Positions 44,739-55,407 of a stretch of DNA of 64,000 nt are shown here, piece after piece. The notes under the pieces are model-generated. The model was not told where the DNA came from. It was given only the letters and a program-made list of their open reading frames with translations, and did not search any database. The position numbers and the translations under genes were made by a program. The stretch's first letter is position 1, and each line of letters starts with the position of its first letter. Where the stretch lies: the NCBI GenBank assembly GCA_024364735.1, contig JAGFNQ010004015.1, positions 186,001 through 250,000 on the forward strand, in the 5' to 3' direction. This DNA is from Boesenbergia rotunda (Eukaryota > Streptophyta > Magnoliopsida > Zingiberales > Zingiberaceae).

Positions 44739-46169
44739 TGTTGGTGCAGAAAGCACCCAAGTCGAACCTGAGTTTTGATAATGGCAACAGGGCTCAAAAG
44801 TTAAGTCTTACTTGCTATCTAACATGTCACTCTAGTGTGCAGGGTAAAAAGCCCTAGCGAAGGACTGCTAGGGACTGGTGAAGGAATGCCAGCGTAAAAA
44901 GCCCTAGCAAAGGACTGCTAGGCACTAGCGAAGGAATGCCAGGGTAAAAAGCCCTAGCGAAGGACTGCTAGGCACTGGCGAAGGAATGCCAGGGTACTGA
45001 AGCCCTAGCAAAAGACTGCTAGGCGCCAGGCGAAGGACAGCTTGGGACTGAAGCCCTAGTGAAGGAATACTAGGCACCGGGCGAAGGACAGCTCGGTATC
45101 CAAGACCTGGCAAAGGACCGCCAGGCAAAAGTCCAACCAGAGGACCGGTTGGCATCAAGTACATTCTCCCGAGAGGAGTAGGTGAGGAGGTGTTCCCCGT
45201 CGAGGGAACAGTAGGCGTCGGTTCGACCTAGGGCTCCATTTTGGAGGCCCAAAGTCAGAACCAATACAACTAAGGCTGTATAAACTAACATCTTATTGTT
45301 TTATGATGTTTTGGACTAACCCTGGATGCAGGACCGAAGGACGAGTGTCTGCAGCTCAGAGAGCCTCAAAGGAATGAGGCAACAGCTGACCAGGGCACCC
45401 GGAGTGTCCCGGGCGCCCCCAAGGTGAACACAAAACACACAAAACAAAGGCAGGCTTCGACAGCTCATCTCCCGGGCGCCCCCGTGCTCCCGGGCGCCCC
45501 GCTGCTCTTGGGCGCCCCCAGCGCTCTGAGTGCCCCCAGTGCAAGCCTATGAAGAGAAGCCAGCCAAGCCAAAGGGATAAGATTTGACCCGGTCAACCCG
45601 GGCGCCCCCAGCGTCCTGGGCTCCCCGGTCAAGATGTGATCCCGAGTTTGAAGGGATCAGAAGTTGACCGAGGGAAAGGCGGATCGGCCGACACGTCGGG
45701 GGGGGGGGGGCACCCCCGACGTCCCGGGCGCCCCCAGGGCCTATAAAATGGCGCTCGACCCCGAGGCTTGGGACAACGAATTCTTTCAACGCTTCTATGC
45801 TCTTCGGCTTCCGCGCTTTGCTCCGGCAACCTCCCGACTCAAGATACAAGCGCCGACGACGTCCTACTGCTCCGAAAAAAGTAATTTACATCGGACGTCG
45901 GTAAAAAGAAGAGCTAAATTTTAGTACTGTACTTAAATTGTAATTCCATTTCTGTAACTATTTTTTTTACGTGATTATAGTATTGCCCGCAGTAAACGGT
46001 CAACGACCGTGGGCCTTGGAGTAGGAGTCGACCTAGGCTCCGAACCAAGTAAAAATATCTGTGTTTGCGTGTTTTTGTTTTTAATCTTCCGCTACACATT
46101 CTCTTTTCAAATCCGAACGCTTTCCGATATTCACCCCCCCCCCCCACTATCGGTTCTCTCGATCCAACA
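44739..46169 (+). repeat. Element E 5' LTR
   Basis: 1,431 bp, TGTTGG to CCAACA. Hairpin units at 44843-45140 (CCTAGC-GAAGGACT-GCTAGG; CTGGC-GAAGGAAT-GCCAG), GGGCGCCC palindromes at 45405-45735, TATAAAA at 45742-45748, C-run motif near 46130. Confidence 0.93.
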
Positions 46170-46171
46170 AG

Positions 46172-46183
46172 TGGTATCAGAGC
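46172..46183 (+). other. Primer binding site of element E
   Basis: TGGTATCAGAGC, two bases after the LTR: tRNA-iMet. Confidence 0.92.
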
Positions 46184-46412
46184 GGGGATGTTCAAATTTG
46201 GTGCAACCACCAGTTTGAAATTTTTTTTCGGATTTATTCTTATTTTTTTCGTTTGAATTTTTTCTAATATATTCTTCGTTCGAATTTTCTCTCGTTAATC
46301 GAGGTTGGTGCAACACCCCTCGATATTTTATTTTCCTTATCCAGCACTACTAATCCAAGACCAAGTCTTGGGACAAAGTTCGTTTCTTAGTTTTTTTCAG
46401 ATACAATCCCTA

Positions 46413-48071
46413 ATGGCCATGCAAGAAGGATTCAGCACCGCCAGACCTCCACTTTTTAGTGGAGAAGACTTTTCCTACTGTAAAAGTCGAATGGAGGTCC
46501 ACCTGAAAACTCAGGTGGACATGTGGATAATCATCCAGTCCGGACTGGAGATTCCGAAGAACGCTGAAGGAGTACCGCAAACCTACTCAGAATGGGACAA
46601 CGCTCTGAAGTGCAAAATTGAAGCCGATGCAAAGGCAACTCGGACCCTTCAATGCGGCTTAACAAAGGAGGAGCTGAACCGGGTTGGCCCCTTCAACAGT
46701 GCCAAGGAGCTGTGGGTAAAACTGATCGAGCTGCACGAAGGAACATCAGACACTCGGATCAGTAAGAGAGATCTGCTCCTGAACAAGCTGTATACAATAA
46801 GAATGACCAACAACGAAACGGCCGCTCAGCTTCACGCCCGAATCCAGGAACTTATGAACGGTCTACATACTATTGGTCATAAGTTCGAAAACCGTGACCT
46901 AATAAGGTATGCCTTAAATGCTTTCCCTAGAAACACCTTGTGGGCATCTATGGTAGATGCATACAAGGTCTCAAGGGATCTTTCAAAAATAAAATTAGAT
47001 GAATTGTTTTCCGAATTAGAACTGCATGAACAAACTAACTGCAATTTGGCCGAGAAAGGTATTGCCTTTGTTGCAGGAAAAACTGAAAGGTCAACAAAGA
47101 AGAAGCCACAACCTGAACCCGAGTCTAACTCAGACTCAGACTCAGACTCAGAAGATGAAGAAGGATATCGACCTAAGCTGGTCCGACTGACCCGAAGCTA
47201 CTATAAAGAATTGAAGAACCAAACCAACAGACGGAAAACAAACCGAAGAAAAGACGAACCAGATGAACCCGCAAATGACAAAAACAAGCCCAACGTGACT
47301 TGCTACGAGTGCAAGAAGAAGGGCCACTACAAGACAGAGTGTCCAAACCTGAAGGAGACCAAGAAGACAAGAAGAAAGAAAGCACTCCAAGCAACCTGGG
47401 ACGAATCTTCCTTAGAAGAAGAAGAAGAAGCACCCCAGTTAAACCTACTTGCCCTGACCGCCTCAGAAGAAGTCGGGACCGAGTCAGAGTCAGAACAGGA
47501 TGACGGCAGACTAACCTTTTCAGAAGACGGTGAAATCAAGGTAAGTGGTTTCAATAGAAGACAGTTAAATGAACTTATTTCGTATCTTTCTCGAGATTTG
47601 GCGAAAGCCAAACTCCGAGTCGAATCCCTCCGACAGGAAGTAAAACTCTTGAAAGAGGGAGTTGACTCTAAATCCTTAACCGAGAAAGTTCAAGAAGGAA
47701 CTCCTACTCAAGTTGAAAAACTTGAGAAAGAGAACTCCTCCCTGAAAACTCAGGTTAAGGATCTTAGAGCTGCCTTAGAACGATTCACTTCTGGTTCCAA
47801 GGGTCTTGACATGATTCTTGGAAAACAGATGTCCGTTCTAAATCGATCCGGACTTGGCTATAGAACCAAATCCCGACAAAGATCTTACTTTGCTGTACTG
47901 AATCAGTTCAGAAGTAAAGTTCAGGCATGGGTACCTAAACTGTACCTGAACAAACCAACTGGATCAAATCAGTATTGGATCCACAAGGACAAGATTCACA
48001 TCTTCCCTAATCATTACCGTGGCTTTAGTCCAGGGGGAGCCAAATTAAAAACTATATTTATTGTTAAATAG
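46413..48071 (+). CDS. gag: Sirevirus gag (element E), intact
   Basis: The capsid-nucleocapsid protein that packages element RNA in cytoplasmic particles. I place the start at the ATG at 46413 (MAMQEGFSTARPPLFSGEDF), which matches the start of other Sirevirus gags; the frame is open from 46305. The core (ATRTLQCGLTKEELNRVGP; LWASMVDAYKVSRDLSKIK) is followed by Ser/Asp repeats (NSDSDSDSEDEE), a CCHC knuckle CYECKKKGHYKTEC near 47305, acidic tracts, and a long heptad-rich C-terminus (KLEKENSSLKTQVKDLRAAL). It ends at TAG 48069-48071. About 552 residues, full length for Sirevirus gag. Conservation without pol suggests recent origin or use in trans. Confidence 0.92.
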   Translation: MAMQEGFSTARPPLFSGEDFSYCKSRMEVHLKTQVDMWIIIQSGLEIPKNAEGVPQTYSEWDNALKCKIEADAKATRTLQCGLTKEELNRVGPFNSAKELWVKLIELHEGTSDTRISKRDLLLNKLYTIRMTNNETAAQLHARIQELMNGLHTIGHKFENRDLIRYALNAFPRNTLWASMVDAYKVSRDLSKIKLDELFSELELHEQTNCNLAEKGIAFVAGKTERSTKKKPQPEPESNSDSDSDSEDEEGYRPKLVRLTRSYYKELKNQTNRRKTNRRKDEPDEPANDKNKPNVTCYECKKKGHYKTECPNLKETKKTRRKKALQATWDESSLEEEEEAPQLNLLALTASEEVGTESESEQDDGRLTFSEDGEIKVSGFNRRQLNELISYLSRDLAKAKLRVESLRQEVKLLKEGVDSKSLTEKVQEGTPTQVEKLEKENSSLKTQVKDLRAALERFTSGSKGLDMILGKQMSVLNRSGLGYRTKSRQRSYFAVLNQFRSKVQAWVPKLYLNKPTGSNQYWIHKDKIHIFPNHYRGFSPGGAKLKTIFIVK

Positions 48072-48744
48072 AATTTAATTCTTGCAATTTGCTTGATTGA
48101 TTATTTATTTAAATTTCTGCAATTTACCATGCTTAGACTTAGGAATGGTTAGTATAAGGACTAAACAAACTTAACTGAAACTTGACAACATATTATTGGG
48201 TGGAGGTGAGATGATAGTACGTTAGGGAAACCAATTCTAATAAGATCAAGTACACTTGGTCTCTTTAGACTGGTGAAACTAGCCGAAGCTACCGATCCAA
48301 AACCCAAACTAGTTAGACCAGAACTTTTCAAAGATTAATTTTGAAAATGAAATTTCATTAAACGACTTTGTCAAGGAAAGGGTTGATGATCCAATAAGGC
48401 TATGGCCAAAGAAGGCCTAGTGCCTCGCCAAGACCTGGAAGCCAATTTTTGAATTTCAAATTCAAATTACTTTTTGTCAAATTAAAATCTAACACAAATT
48501 TTCAGTTAAGTATAGATTCAATCATTTCCCTTCAAAATAAATTTAACTGTTTTCAAAAATTAATTTAAGGTTTTCTAAAATAAAAATTAATTTTATAAAA
48601 TAATTTTACTTATCAAAACCGGTCTCACAAAACCTATAAGGCTAACGTGATTGAAAACCCTAGATTGGGTGAGACAGTAGGATTAAGACTCAATTGTAAA
48701 TTCTTTAATGCCTATATTATGAGTTAATCCTGTAGTTCAGATCA
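48072..48744 (+). other. Non-coding stretch after gag in element E
   Basis: AT-rich, no ORF above 60 codons that looks real, no pol similarity. It occupies the place where protease-integrase-RT would start. Confidence 0.7.
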
Positions 48745-48895
48745 TAGTCAAACCATGGTCAACATGGTCAAACCATGGTCAACACGGTCAAACCATGGTC
48801 AACACGGTCAAACCATGGTCAACTTTGTCAAAACCATAGTCAAAGCAATCAAATCAATTCAAACCATAGTCAAACCAATTAAACCATGGTCAAAC
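48745..48895 (+). promoter_or_regulatory. Array of W-box-like GGTCAA motifs in element E
   Basis: Eight GGTCAA and three AGTCAA sites in 150 bp, mostly in a 20-bp tandem unit built on CCATGGTCAACACGGTCAAA. The reverse complement TTGACC/TTGACT is the WRKY W-box core. Binding is inferred. Confidence 0.55.
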
Positions 48896-48919
48896 GATGA
48901 CAAGACATAAAATTTGTCT

Positions 48920-49285
48920 TTTCCTATACAACTCCGGGCGCCCGTGACTCCTCGGGCGCCCCCCCATGCCTTATCCTTCTCTCGAGGCAAAATGCTGCCT
49001 CTGACATTGACCAGGGTGCCCGGAACCACGCGGGCGCCCCCATCACAGTCATTACAGTCAAAGCTGCAAAAAACAGCCTGACCCGGGCGCCCCCATCCAG
49101 CCCCAGTCTCTGCCAAAGGCAGAGACCACTGACCCGGGCGCCCGGGAGCTCCCGGGCGCCCCCATTGAAATGCCTATATAAGGGCATCCGAACCTCCTCC
49201 TCTTCCCACACCAAAAACCAACTTCCTTCCTCACTTCCTTCCTTCCAAGAAGATCAAGCGACACTTGTGCTTCCCCAATCTCACC
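48920..49285 (+). promoter_or_regulatory. LTR-like internal promoter region before the env-like ORF of element E
   Basis: GGGCGCCC palindromes like those of the LTR U3 (near 48935, 48955, 49030, 49085, 49135, 49155), then TATATAAG at 49175-49182 and a CT-rich leader rich in CTTCC, ending at the ATG at 49286. The spacing (palindromes, TATA, about 100-nt leader) copies the LTR layout. Promoter function is inferred. Confidence 0.55.
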
Positions 49286-50575
49286 ATGCCTCCCCGGTAT
49301 GATTTATCTTATGCATTTAAAATTATTTTCTTAAATTCTTTAATGCATTTAGAATTATTCTCTTCTTATACCTCTTAACTTAGAAAACACCGACCAAACC
49401 AACCGAACCTCGGTGCCGAACCGAGTCCCGACCCTAGGTTCCCTACTCTAGAATTATGTAATAAGTTTGCCCAAACCATTTACAAGCCTATTAAAACAAG
49501 CTATCTTAATAGATATTTCTTTACCCAATCATGCCCCTTAGCCATGAATATTATAAACTTCTATCAATTAGATAATCTTGTATTCTGCACTCATACCGTT
49601 AATGAATCCTTATGTGCAGAATTCTACAATAACATAGTTCGACAAGATAATCTCATGTTTTACACTACTATTCAAGGGATACCTCTGTCTATCACCCCTA
49701 CTTTGCTGAACCGATTCCTTGGACTACGACCCTCCCAGTCCACATTTTGCTGCTATCCACCTAGGAATCCTCCATTTGATCCTCCCTACTCTCACATTAC
49801 CTTAGACACTATCCACTCCTACTTCTATAGGGAAGTTAGACTCCCCGCAAATAGACGATTCCAAGCCGTTGACCTTCAGGCACAAGACTATGCCCTGTAC
49901 AGAGTCCTGGTCCGCTGTATCTTACCACTCTCCACTAGAGATCTCAGGACCATGCGACCCTTTCATGCCTTCCTTCTGTATGCCCTGGTCCATCACCTTG
50001 ACATTGACATTGGACTACACATGTTTCATACTATTCTGCATGCGTCCAGTGTTACGACCTAGGGACAAGTGCACACTCCATTCTGCCACATCATCACCTC
50101 CGTCCTTCATCACCACGGTCGTGACATTACCGTGGGTGAAATAACCGCTATGACTGACTTTGATGAAATAGGATTTAGGAACTTCTCGTTAGCGGGTCTA
50201 GAGGTATCGGCCACCGGGGTTTTGAGTTGGAGACGACAGCAGGCCGGGGCTCCGATCGACTTAGATGAGGAGGTAGACGTGGACGTTGGAGACATAGCGG
50301 CAGTGGCCCGAGCACACATAGACGAGCCCGCTCCACCGACACTCTATGAGAGAGTGACACATTTGGAGACACAGGTCCAGAGTCTCCGAGAGGAAGTGGA
50401 GGCGAACCACGATGAAGAAATGGCAACAAATCTAGGATACTACACCGATTACATGAGCGCCCTTAGAGCTGAGAGGGAGGCTAAAGATGCACAGTATCAC
50501 GAGATGATGCCCTATTTCGATCCTGGCAGTCAGGCTCCTCTGATCATCCCGGTCCCTCATCCTAGATTTGCTTAG
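49286..50575 (+). CDS. Sirevirus env-like (additional) ORF of element E, spliced, one premature stop
   Basis: Exon 1 is ATGCCTCCCCG (49286-49296) and exon 2 starts at 49384; joining them across the 87-bp intron gives an open frame (MPPRKHRPNQPNLG) into the region from 49544. The N-terminal domain (FYQLDNLVFC, RFLGLRPSQ) matches plant transposon-protein domains placed downstream of pol in Sireviruses. TAG at 50060-50062 interrupts it; the same frame then continues (TPFCHIITSVLHHHGRDI) through an acidic stretch and a coiled coil (LYERVTHLETQVQSLREEVE) to TAG 50573-50575. About 400 codons. No signal peptide or clear membrane segment is visible, so the label env-like is by position. Role unknown. 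Confidence 0.65.
49297..49383 (+). other. Candidate 87-bp intron in the env-like ORF
   Basis: CCCCG/GTATGATTT to CTCTTAACTTAG/AAAAC. AT-rich, with T-rich 3' part and a CTTAAC branch-like site near the acceptor. Its removal restores the frame exactly; unspliced, the first ATG stops after 30 codons. Confidence 0.6.
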
Positions 50576-52169
50576 CATTGTACCAGTAACTATTTGACTG
50601 CCCCTACTCAGTAGGGTTGACTTATGCCTGACTTGTATGACTGTGTTGAATTTTGAGTACTTGTTTTGTTCTATTTGACTAGCTGACTTATGGAAATGAG
50701 TACTTGTTCTGTCCTATTTGATTGGCAGTTAGGATTGTGCTCTGTAGAATAGGTTAACTCTACTTTTTAATTTCTTACTGCTTTACTTGATTTAAAAATC
50801 AGTTTCTAAAAGAACTTGAAAAACTATTTTATTTAAATTCAAAATCAGTTTTTAAAATTTTTTTCTTAGTTTTATTTCAAAACTATCCCCTCTCAAAACT
50901 AGGGCTTTTTCGCAAATGGACTTAGCCTAGGCCCTAACCCTAGAACTGCATGCACCTATAGAGTTAGAAGCCAGCATCTCACAAGCACCTTAGGGTACTT
51001 TTTGATTAATAACCTAGAAAGGGTTGAGATGCTTAGGTCTTTGCCGTAATTCAAGATGCTTTAAGTCAGTGCATCTGCAGTAATTGGGGCACTAAATACA
51101 ACTTACACAGCAATCAAGTTAAGTGTCAAGTTTAGAAAATCTAACTTGAACAAAAACACTTAACTTGACTAACCCTAGCAAAAACTACTATTTATAACAG
51201 TTAGTAAGTAACTAATTGGGTTAGATAGGTCCCTACAAGAGAAAATTAACTGATTTGGTTTAAGTCTTATCATGAATTGGTTCAGTACAGCAAAATCATG
51301 CAAATATTTTCCATTATGAAAGTTATTTCCGTTATGCAATTTAATTTCTGCTCAATTTGCCTTTTTGATATATGGCAAAGGGGGAGAGATAAGAAAGGAG
51401 AGAATTTAAAATTTTTTGTTTAAAAGTTTTTGTAGAATATTTTTCTCTCGAAATTTCAAAATCTATCCTTTATTCAAAAAGTACTTAACTAAGCTTTTCT
51501 AAAGTACTAAGTTTTTCAAAGTACTAAAGTACTAAGTTTTTCTTACTTAAGCTTTTCAAAGTACTTAAGCTTTTCAAAACTTTCCTAGTACTTAAGCTTG
51601 TCAAAAATTTTCTCACTTAAGCTTTTCAAAGTACTTAAGCTTTTCAAAACTTTCCTAGTACTTAAGCTTATTAAAAAAATTTCTTACTTAAGCTTGTCAA
51701 AACTTTTTAAAGTACTTAAAATTTTCAAAACTTTTCAAAAGTACTTAAGTTTTTCAGAAAAACTTAAGCTTTTCAGAAGTACTTAGGTTTGTGTTAACTT
51801 CACGAAGTACTTTAAGACTTAGAGTTTTTCAAAACTTTTTTGAAGTACCATAAACTTAAAACTTTCAATTTGTTGGTACTCAAACTAAAGTTTGAAAATC
51901 CTTCATAAACTTAAGTTTTCAAAGTTGTCTAAATAAACTTAAGCTTTCAAAATTTATTAAGTATTTGAACTCAAAAATTCTCTACAAGTATAATTTTTTT
52001 TAAAATTTTCTAAGTAAAAATCCAAACCTTAAACTTAGAACTTAGTGTCGAAAACCCCACGAATTTTTGAAAAATCTAAGGGGAGATTCCTTCCAGGGGG
52101 AGGGAACAAAAGGTAATTTGTATATGCCTTGATTAAACTTAACTTTTTGAACCAGGGTTGCCATAAATC
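50576..52169 (+). other. Element E 3' non-coding region
   Basis: No credible gene. It contains polypurine-like blocks at 51377-51390, 52078-52088 and 52094-52104 and the repeat at 51480-51800. Confidence 0.7.
51480..51800 (+). repeat. AAGTACTTAAGCTTTTC repeat tract in element E
   Basis: Irregular tandem units with overlapping palindromes AGTACT, CTTAAG and AAGCTT. The longest unit is about 71 bp (51541 and 51612). Confidence 0.8.
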
Positions 52170-52183
52170 AAAAAGGGGGAGAT
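52170..52183 (+). other. Polypurine tract of element E
   Basis: AAAAAGGGGGAGAT abuts the 3' LTR and is identical to that of element C. Confidence 0.88.
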
Positions 52184-53603
52184 TGTTGGTGCAAAAAGCA
52201 CCCAAGTCGAACCTGAGTTTTGATAATGGCAATAGGGCTCAAAAGTTAAGTCTTACTTGCTATCTAACATGTCACTCTAGTGTGCAGGGTAAAAAGCCCT
52301 AGCGAAGGACTGCTAGGCACTGGCGAAGGAATGCCAGGGTAAAAATCCCTAGCAAAGGACTGCTAGGCACTGGCGAAGGAATGCCAGGGTAAAAAGCCCT
52401 AACGAAGGACTGCTAGGCACTGGCAAAGGAATGCCAGGGTACTGAAGCACTAGCAAAAGACTGCTAGGCGCCAGGCGAAGGACAGGTTGGGACTGAAGCC
52501 CTAGCAAAGGAATGCTAGGCACCGGGCGAAGGACAGCTCGGTATCCAAGACCTGGCAAAGGACCGCCAGGCAAAAGTCCAACTAGAGGAGCGGTTGGCAT
52601 CTGGTACATTCTCCCGAGAGGAGTAGGTGAGGACGCGTTCCCTGTCGAGGGAACAGTAGGAGTCGGTTCAACCTAGGGCTCCATTTTGGAGGCCCAAAGT
52701 CAGAACCAAAACAGCTAAGGCTGTATAAACTAACATCTTATTGTTTTATGGTATTTTGGACTAACCCTGGATGCAAGACCGAAGGAACGAGTGTCTGCAG
52801 CTCAGAGAGCCTCAAAGGAATGAGGCAACAGCTGACCAGGGCGCCCGGAGTGTCCCGGGCGCCCCCAAGGTGAACACAAAACACACAAAACAAAGGCAGG
52901 CTTCGACAGCTCATCTCCCGGGTGCCCCCGCTGCTCCTGGGCGCCCCTGTGCTCCCGGGCGCCCCCGCTGCTCCTGGGCGCCCCCAGCGCTCCGGGCGCC
53001 CCCAGCGTAAGCCTACTAAGAGAAGCCAGCCAAGCCAAAGGGATAAGATTTGACCCGGGCGCCCCCAGCGTCCCGGGCGCCCCGGTCAAGATGTGATCTC
53101 GAGTTTGAAAGGATCAGAAGTTGACCGAGGGAAAGGCGGATCGGCAGACACGTGGGGGGGCGCCACCAGGGCCTATAAAAGGGCCCTCGACCCCGAGGCT
53201 TGGGACAACGAATTCTTTCAACGCTTCTACGGTCTTTGGCTTCCGCGCTCTACTCCAGCAACCTCCTGACTCAAGATACAAGCGCCGACGACGTCCTACT
53301 GCTCCGGAAAAAGTAATCTACATCGGACGTCGGTAAAAAGAATAGCTAAATTTCAGTACTGTACTTAAATTGTAATTCCATTTCTGTAACTATTTTTTTT
53401 ACGCGATTATAGTATTGCTCGCAGTAAACAGTCAGCGACCGTGGGTCTTGGAGTAGGAGTCAACCTAGGCTTTGAACCAAGTAAAAATATTTGTGTTTGC
53501 GTGTTTTTGTTTTTAATCTTCCGCTACGCATTCTCTTTTCAAATCCAAACGCTTTCCGATATTCACCCCCCCCCCCCCCACTATCGGTTCTCACGATCCA
53601 ACA
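52184..53603 (+). repeat. Element E 3' LTR
   Basis: 1,420 bp, close match to 44739-46169 with indels in the hairpin and GC arrays (for example the G-rich run near 45690-45735 is reduced at 53153-53170). TATAAAA at 53174-53180. Confidence 0.93.
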
Positions 53604-54597
53604 CTTTATTCCTAAAATCTAAGGATAAGGACATCTTTGTGGCCCAAGTATATGTTGATGATATTATCTTTGGGTCAACAAATAATGAATTTCTCCATGA
53701 GTTCATTAAATGCATGGAAAATGAATTTGAGATGAGTCTTGTGGGAGAGTTGATATTCTTTTTAGGCCTACAAGTTAAACAAACCAATGAAGGGACTCAT
53801 GTGTATCAAACTAAATATGCTAGGGAAATCATTAAGAAATTTGGTTTAGAAAATGCTAAGGTAGCATCTACCCCTATAGGAACAAATATCAAAATGGATA
53901 ATGATCTTAAAGGTAAAATGGTAGACTCAAAACAATATAAGAGCATGATTGGTAATTTATTGTACCTAACCGCTAGTAGACCCATATATTATTCGTGGTA
54001 GGTATGTGTGCAAGGTACCAATCATGTGCCAAAGGGTCTCATCTAGTGGTAGTTAAGAGAATTTTAAGGTATATTAAAGATACTCTTAATGTCGGGCTTT
54101 GGTATCCTAGAACTCCAAATGTTGAACTTTTGGGATACACTGACTCGGACTATGCGGGTTGTAAACTAGATAGGAAGAGTACTAGTGGAGGATGTCAATT
54201 TATTGGGTCATCTTTAGTTAGTTGGAGTAGTAGGAAATAACCATGTGTTGCCCTATCAACAACGGAGGCCGAATATGTAGCAATGGGTGGTTGTGTGTCC
54301 CAACTACTTTGGATCATGCACACCTTAGAGGATTATGAGTTACACTACTCCAACATCAAGGTCTTATGTGATAATGTAAGTACAATTAACTTGACTAAAA
54401 ATTTGGTTCACCATTCTAGAACAAAATACAATGAAGTGAAGCATCACTCCATTAGGGATCATGTGGCAAGGGGTGACATAGATTTGTACTATGTTGAGTC
54501 AAAGTCAAACCTTGTCGATATATTTACCCAGCCTCTTCCCGAAGTGGAGTTTACGTCCTTAAGAAGGGGCCTTGGTATGTATTTTGTAAAAGTATAG
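53604..54597 (+). pseudogene. pol: Second half of Copia RT and RNase H (element D)
   Basis: Resumes after element E with VYVDDIIFGS (RT active site), MSLVGELIFFLGLQV and YKSMIGNLLYL. A frame shift near 53990 follows. RNase H shows LLGYTDSDYAGCKLDRKSTS, a TAA at 54238-54240 (expected Gln), STTEAEYVAMGG, then HHSIRDHVARGDIDL and a normal end at 54595-54597. The catalytic residues are visible; the frame is broken at least twice. Confidence 0.9.
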
Positions 54598-55407
54598 GAT
54601 GGACCTTAGGGTAATACAATAGGAAGGTGGTGCTTGATCCATTAGGATGATACAAATGATCCACTTGTGCTTATGACATAGTGTTGGGTTATTAGATGTA
54701 TCAAATTATGAAAAATAGACCAACCATGGGGAATGAAAGTGTTTAATTAATGGACATCTTGCCCAAAGATCATAGTTGGACATTTTAAACATTTGAAAAT
54801 CATTTTATGTTTTATTTGTTTTGCCATAAGTTTGAAACTTGTATGATTGCAAAACTAGGTTGGAACTTTGATACAAAGTTAGTGTTTTTCAAGAAATTTG
54901 AACTTTAGTCAAAAAGTCAAGTATGTTTGAATTTTTCATGAACTGATATTTTTCCTTGTTAGAGTATATCATATGAAACATGCTTACAAATTTTTGTATT
55001 TTTTTGGAATTTTTTGGAATTTTTGGGAAGTTTCTGAAATTCGGCTCAGAAACCTATAATTCAGACAGACAGAGTATCAGTCGACTGCCCCCTGGGGTAG
55101 TCGACTGGCACGCTTGATTTCAGCCTACTGAGCATTTTTTTCAGAAATCGAAAATTCTCTCATTTGATGCCATGGGTAGGTATTGCTTAGGGTAATCATT
55201 TTGATAGTGTCAAAGGGAGAGAATGAGTGGTTTAAGTTAGGTTTGTAACTTAACTTTAGTTTATGCAAATTGAAAATGGAGAAAGCATAGGTTAAGGGGG
55301 AGGTTATCTCTTATTTTCTTACTATGTCTTGTTGTTTTAATTAATGTTATTGGCTGGTAATTTATCCCTAACTTGAACATGTTACCACACATCAAAAAGG
55401 AGGAGAT
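54598..55407 (+). other. Element D 3' non-coding region and polypurine tracts
   Basis: No gene. AGTCGACTG palindromes like those of the D LTR occur at about 55078-55110. A purine block lies at 55294-55303, and the terminal tract AAAAAGGAGGAGAT (about 55393-55407) abuts the LTR. Confidence 0.7.

Larger units (their letters stand above)
44739..53603 (+). mobile_element. Sirevirus-type element E without pol, inserted in RT of element D
   Basis: 8,865 bp with LTRs 44739-46169 and 52184-53603, tRNA-iMet primer site, intact gag, promoter-like internal region, intron-containing env-like ORF with one stop, polypurine tract, and a perfect CTTTA duplication. No protease, integrase, RT or RNase H is found between 48071 and 52183. 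It could only move with pol supplied by a related element. Confidence 0.93.

Noticed and set aside
45664..45924. GC-rich ORFs in the E LTR as genes
   Set aside because: They cover palindrome arrays and the TATA region and are not preserved in the other LTR.
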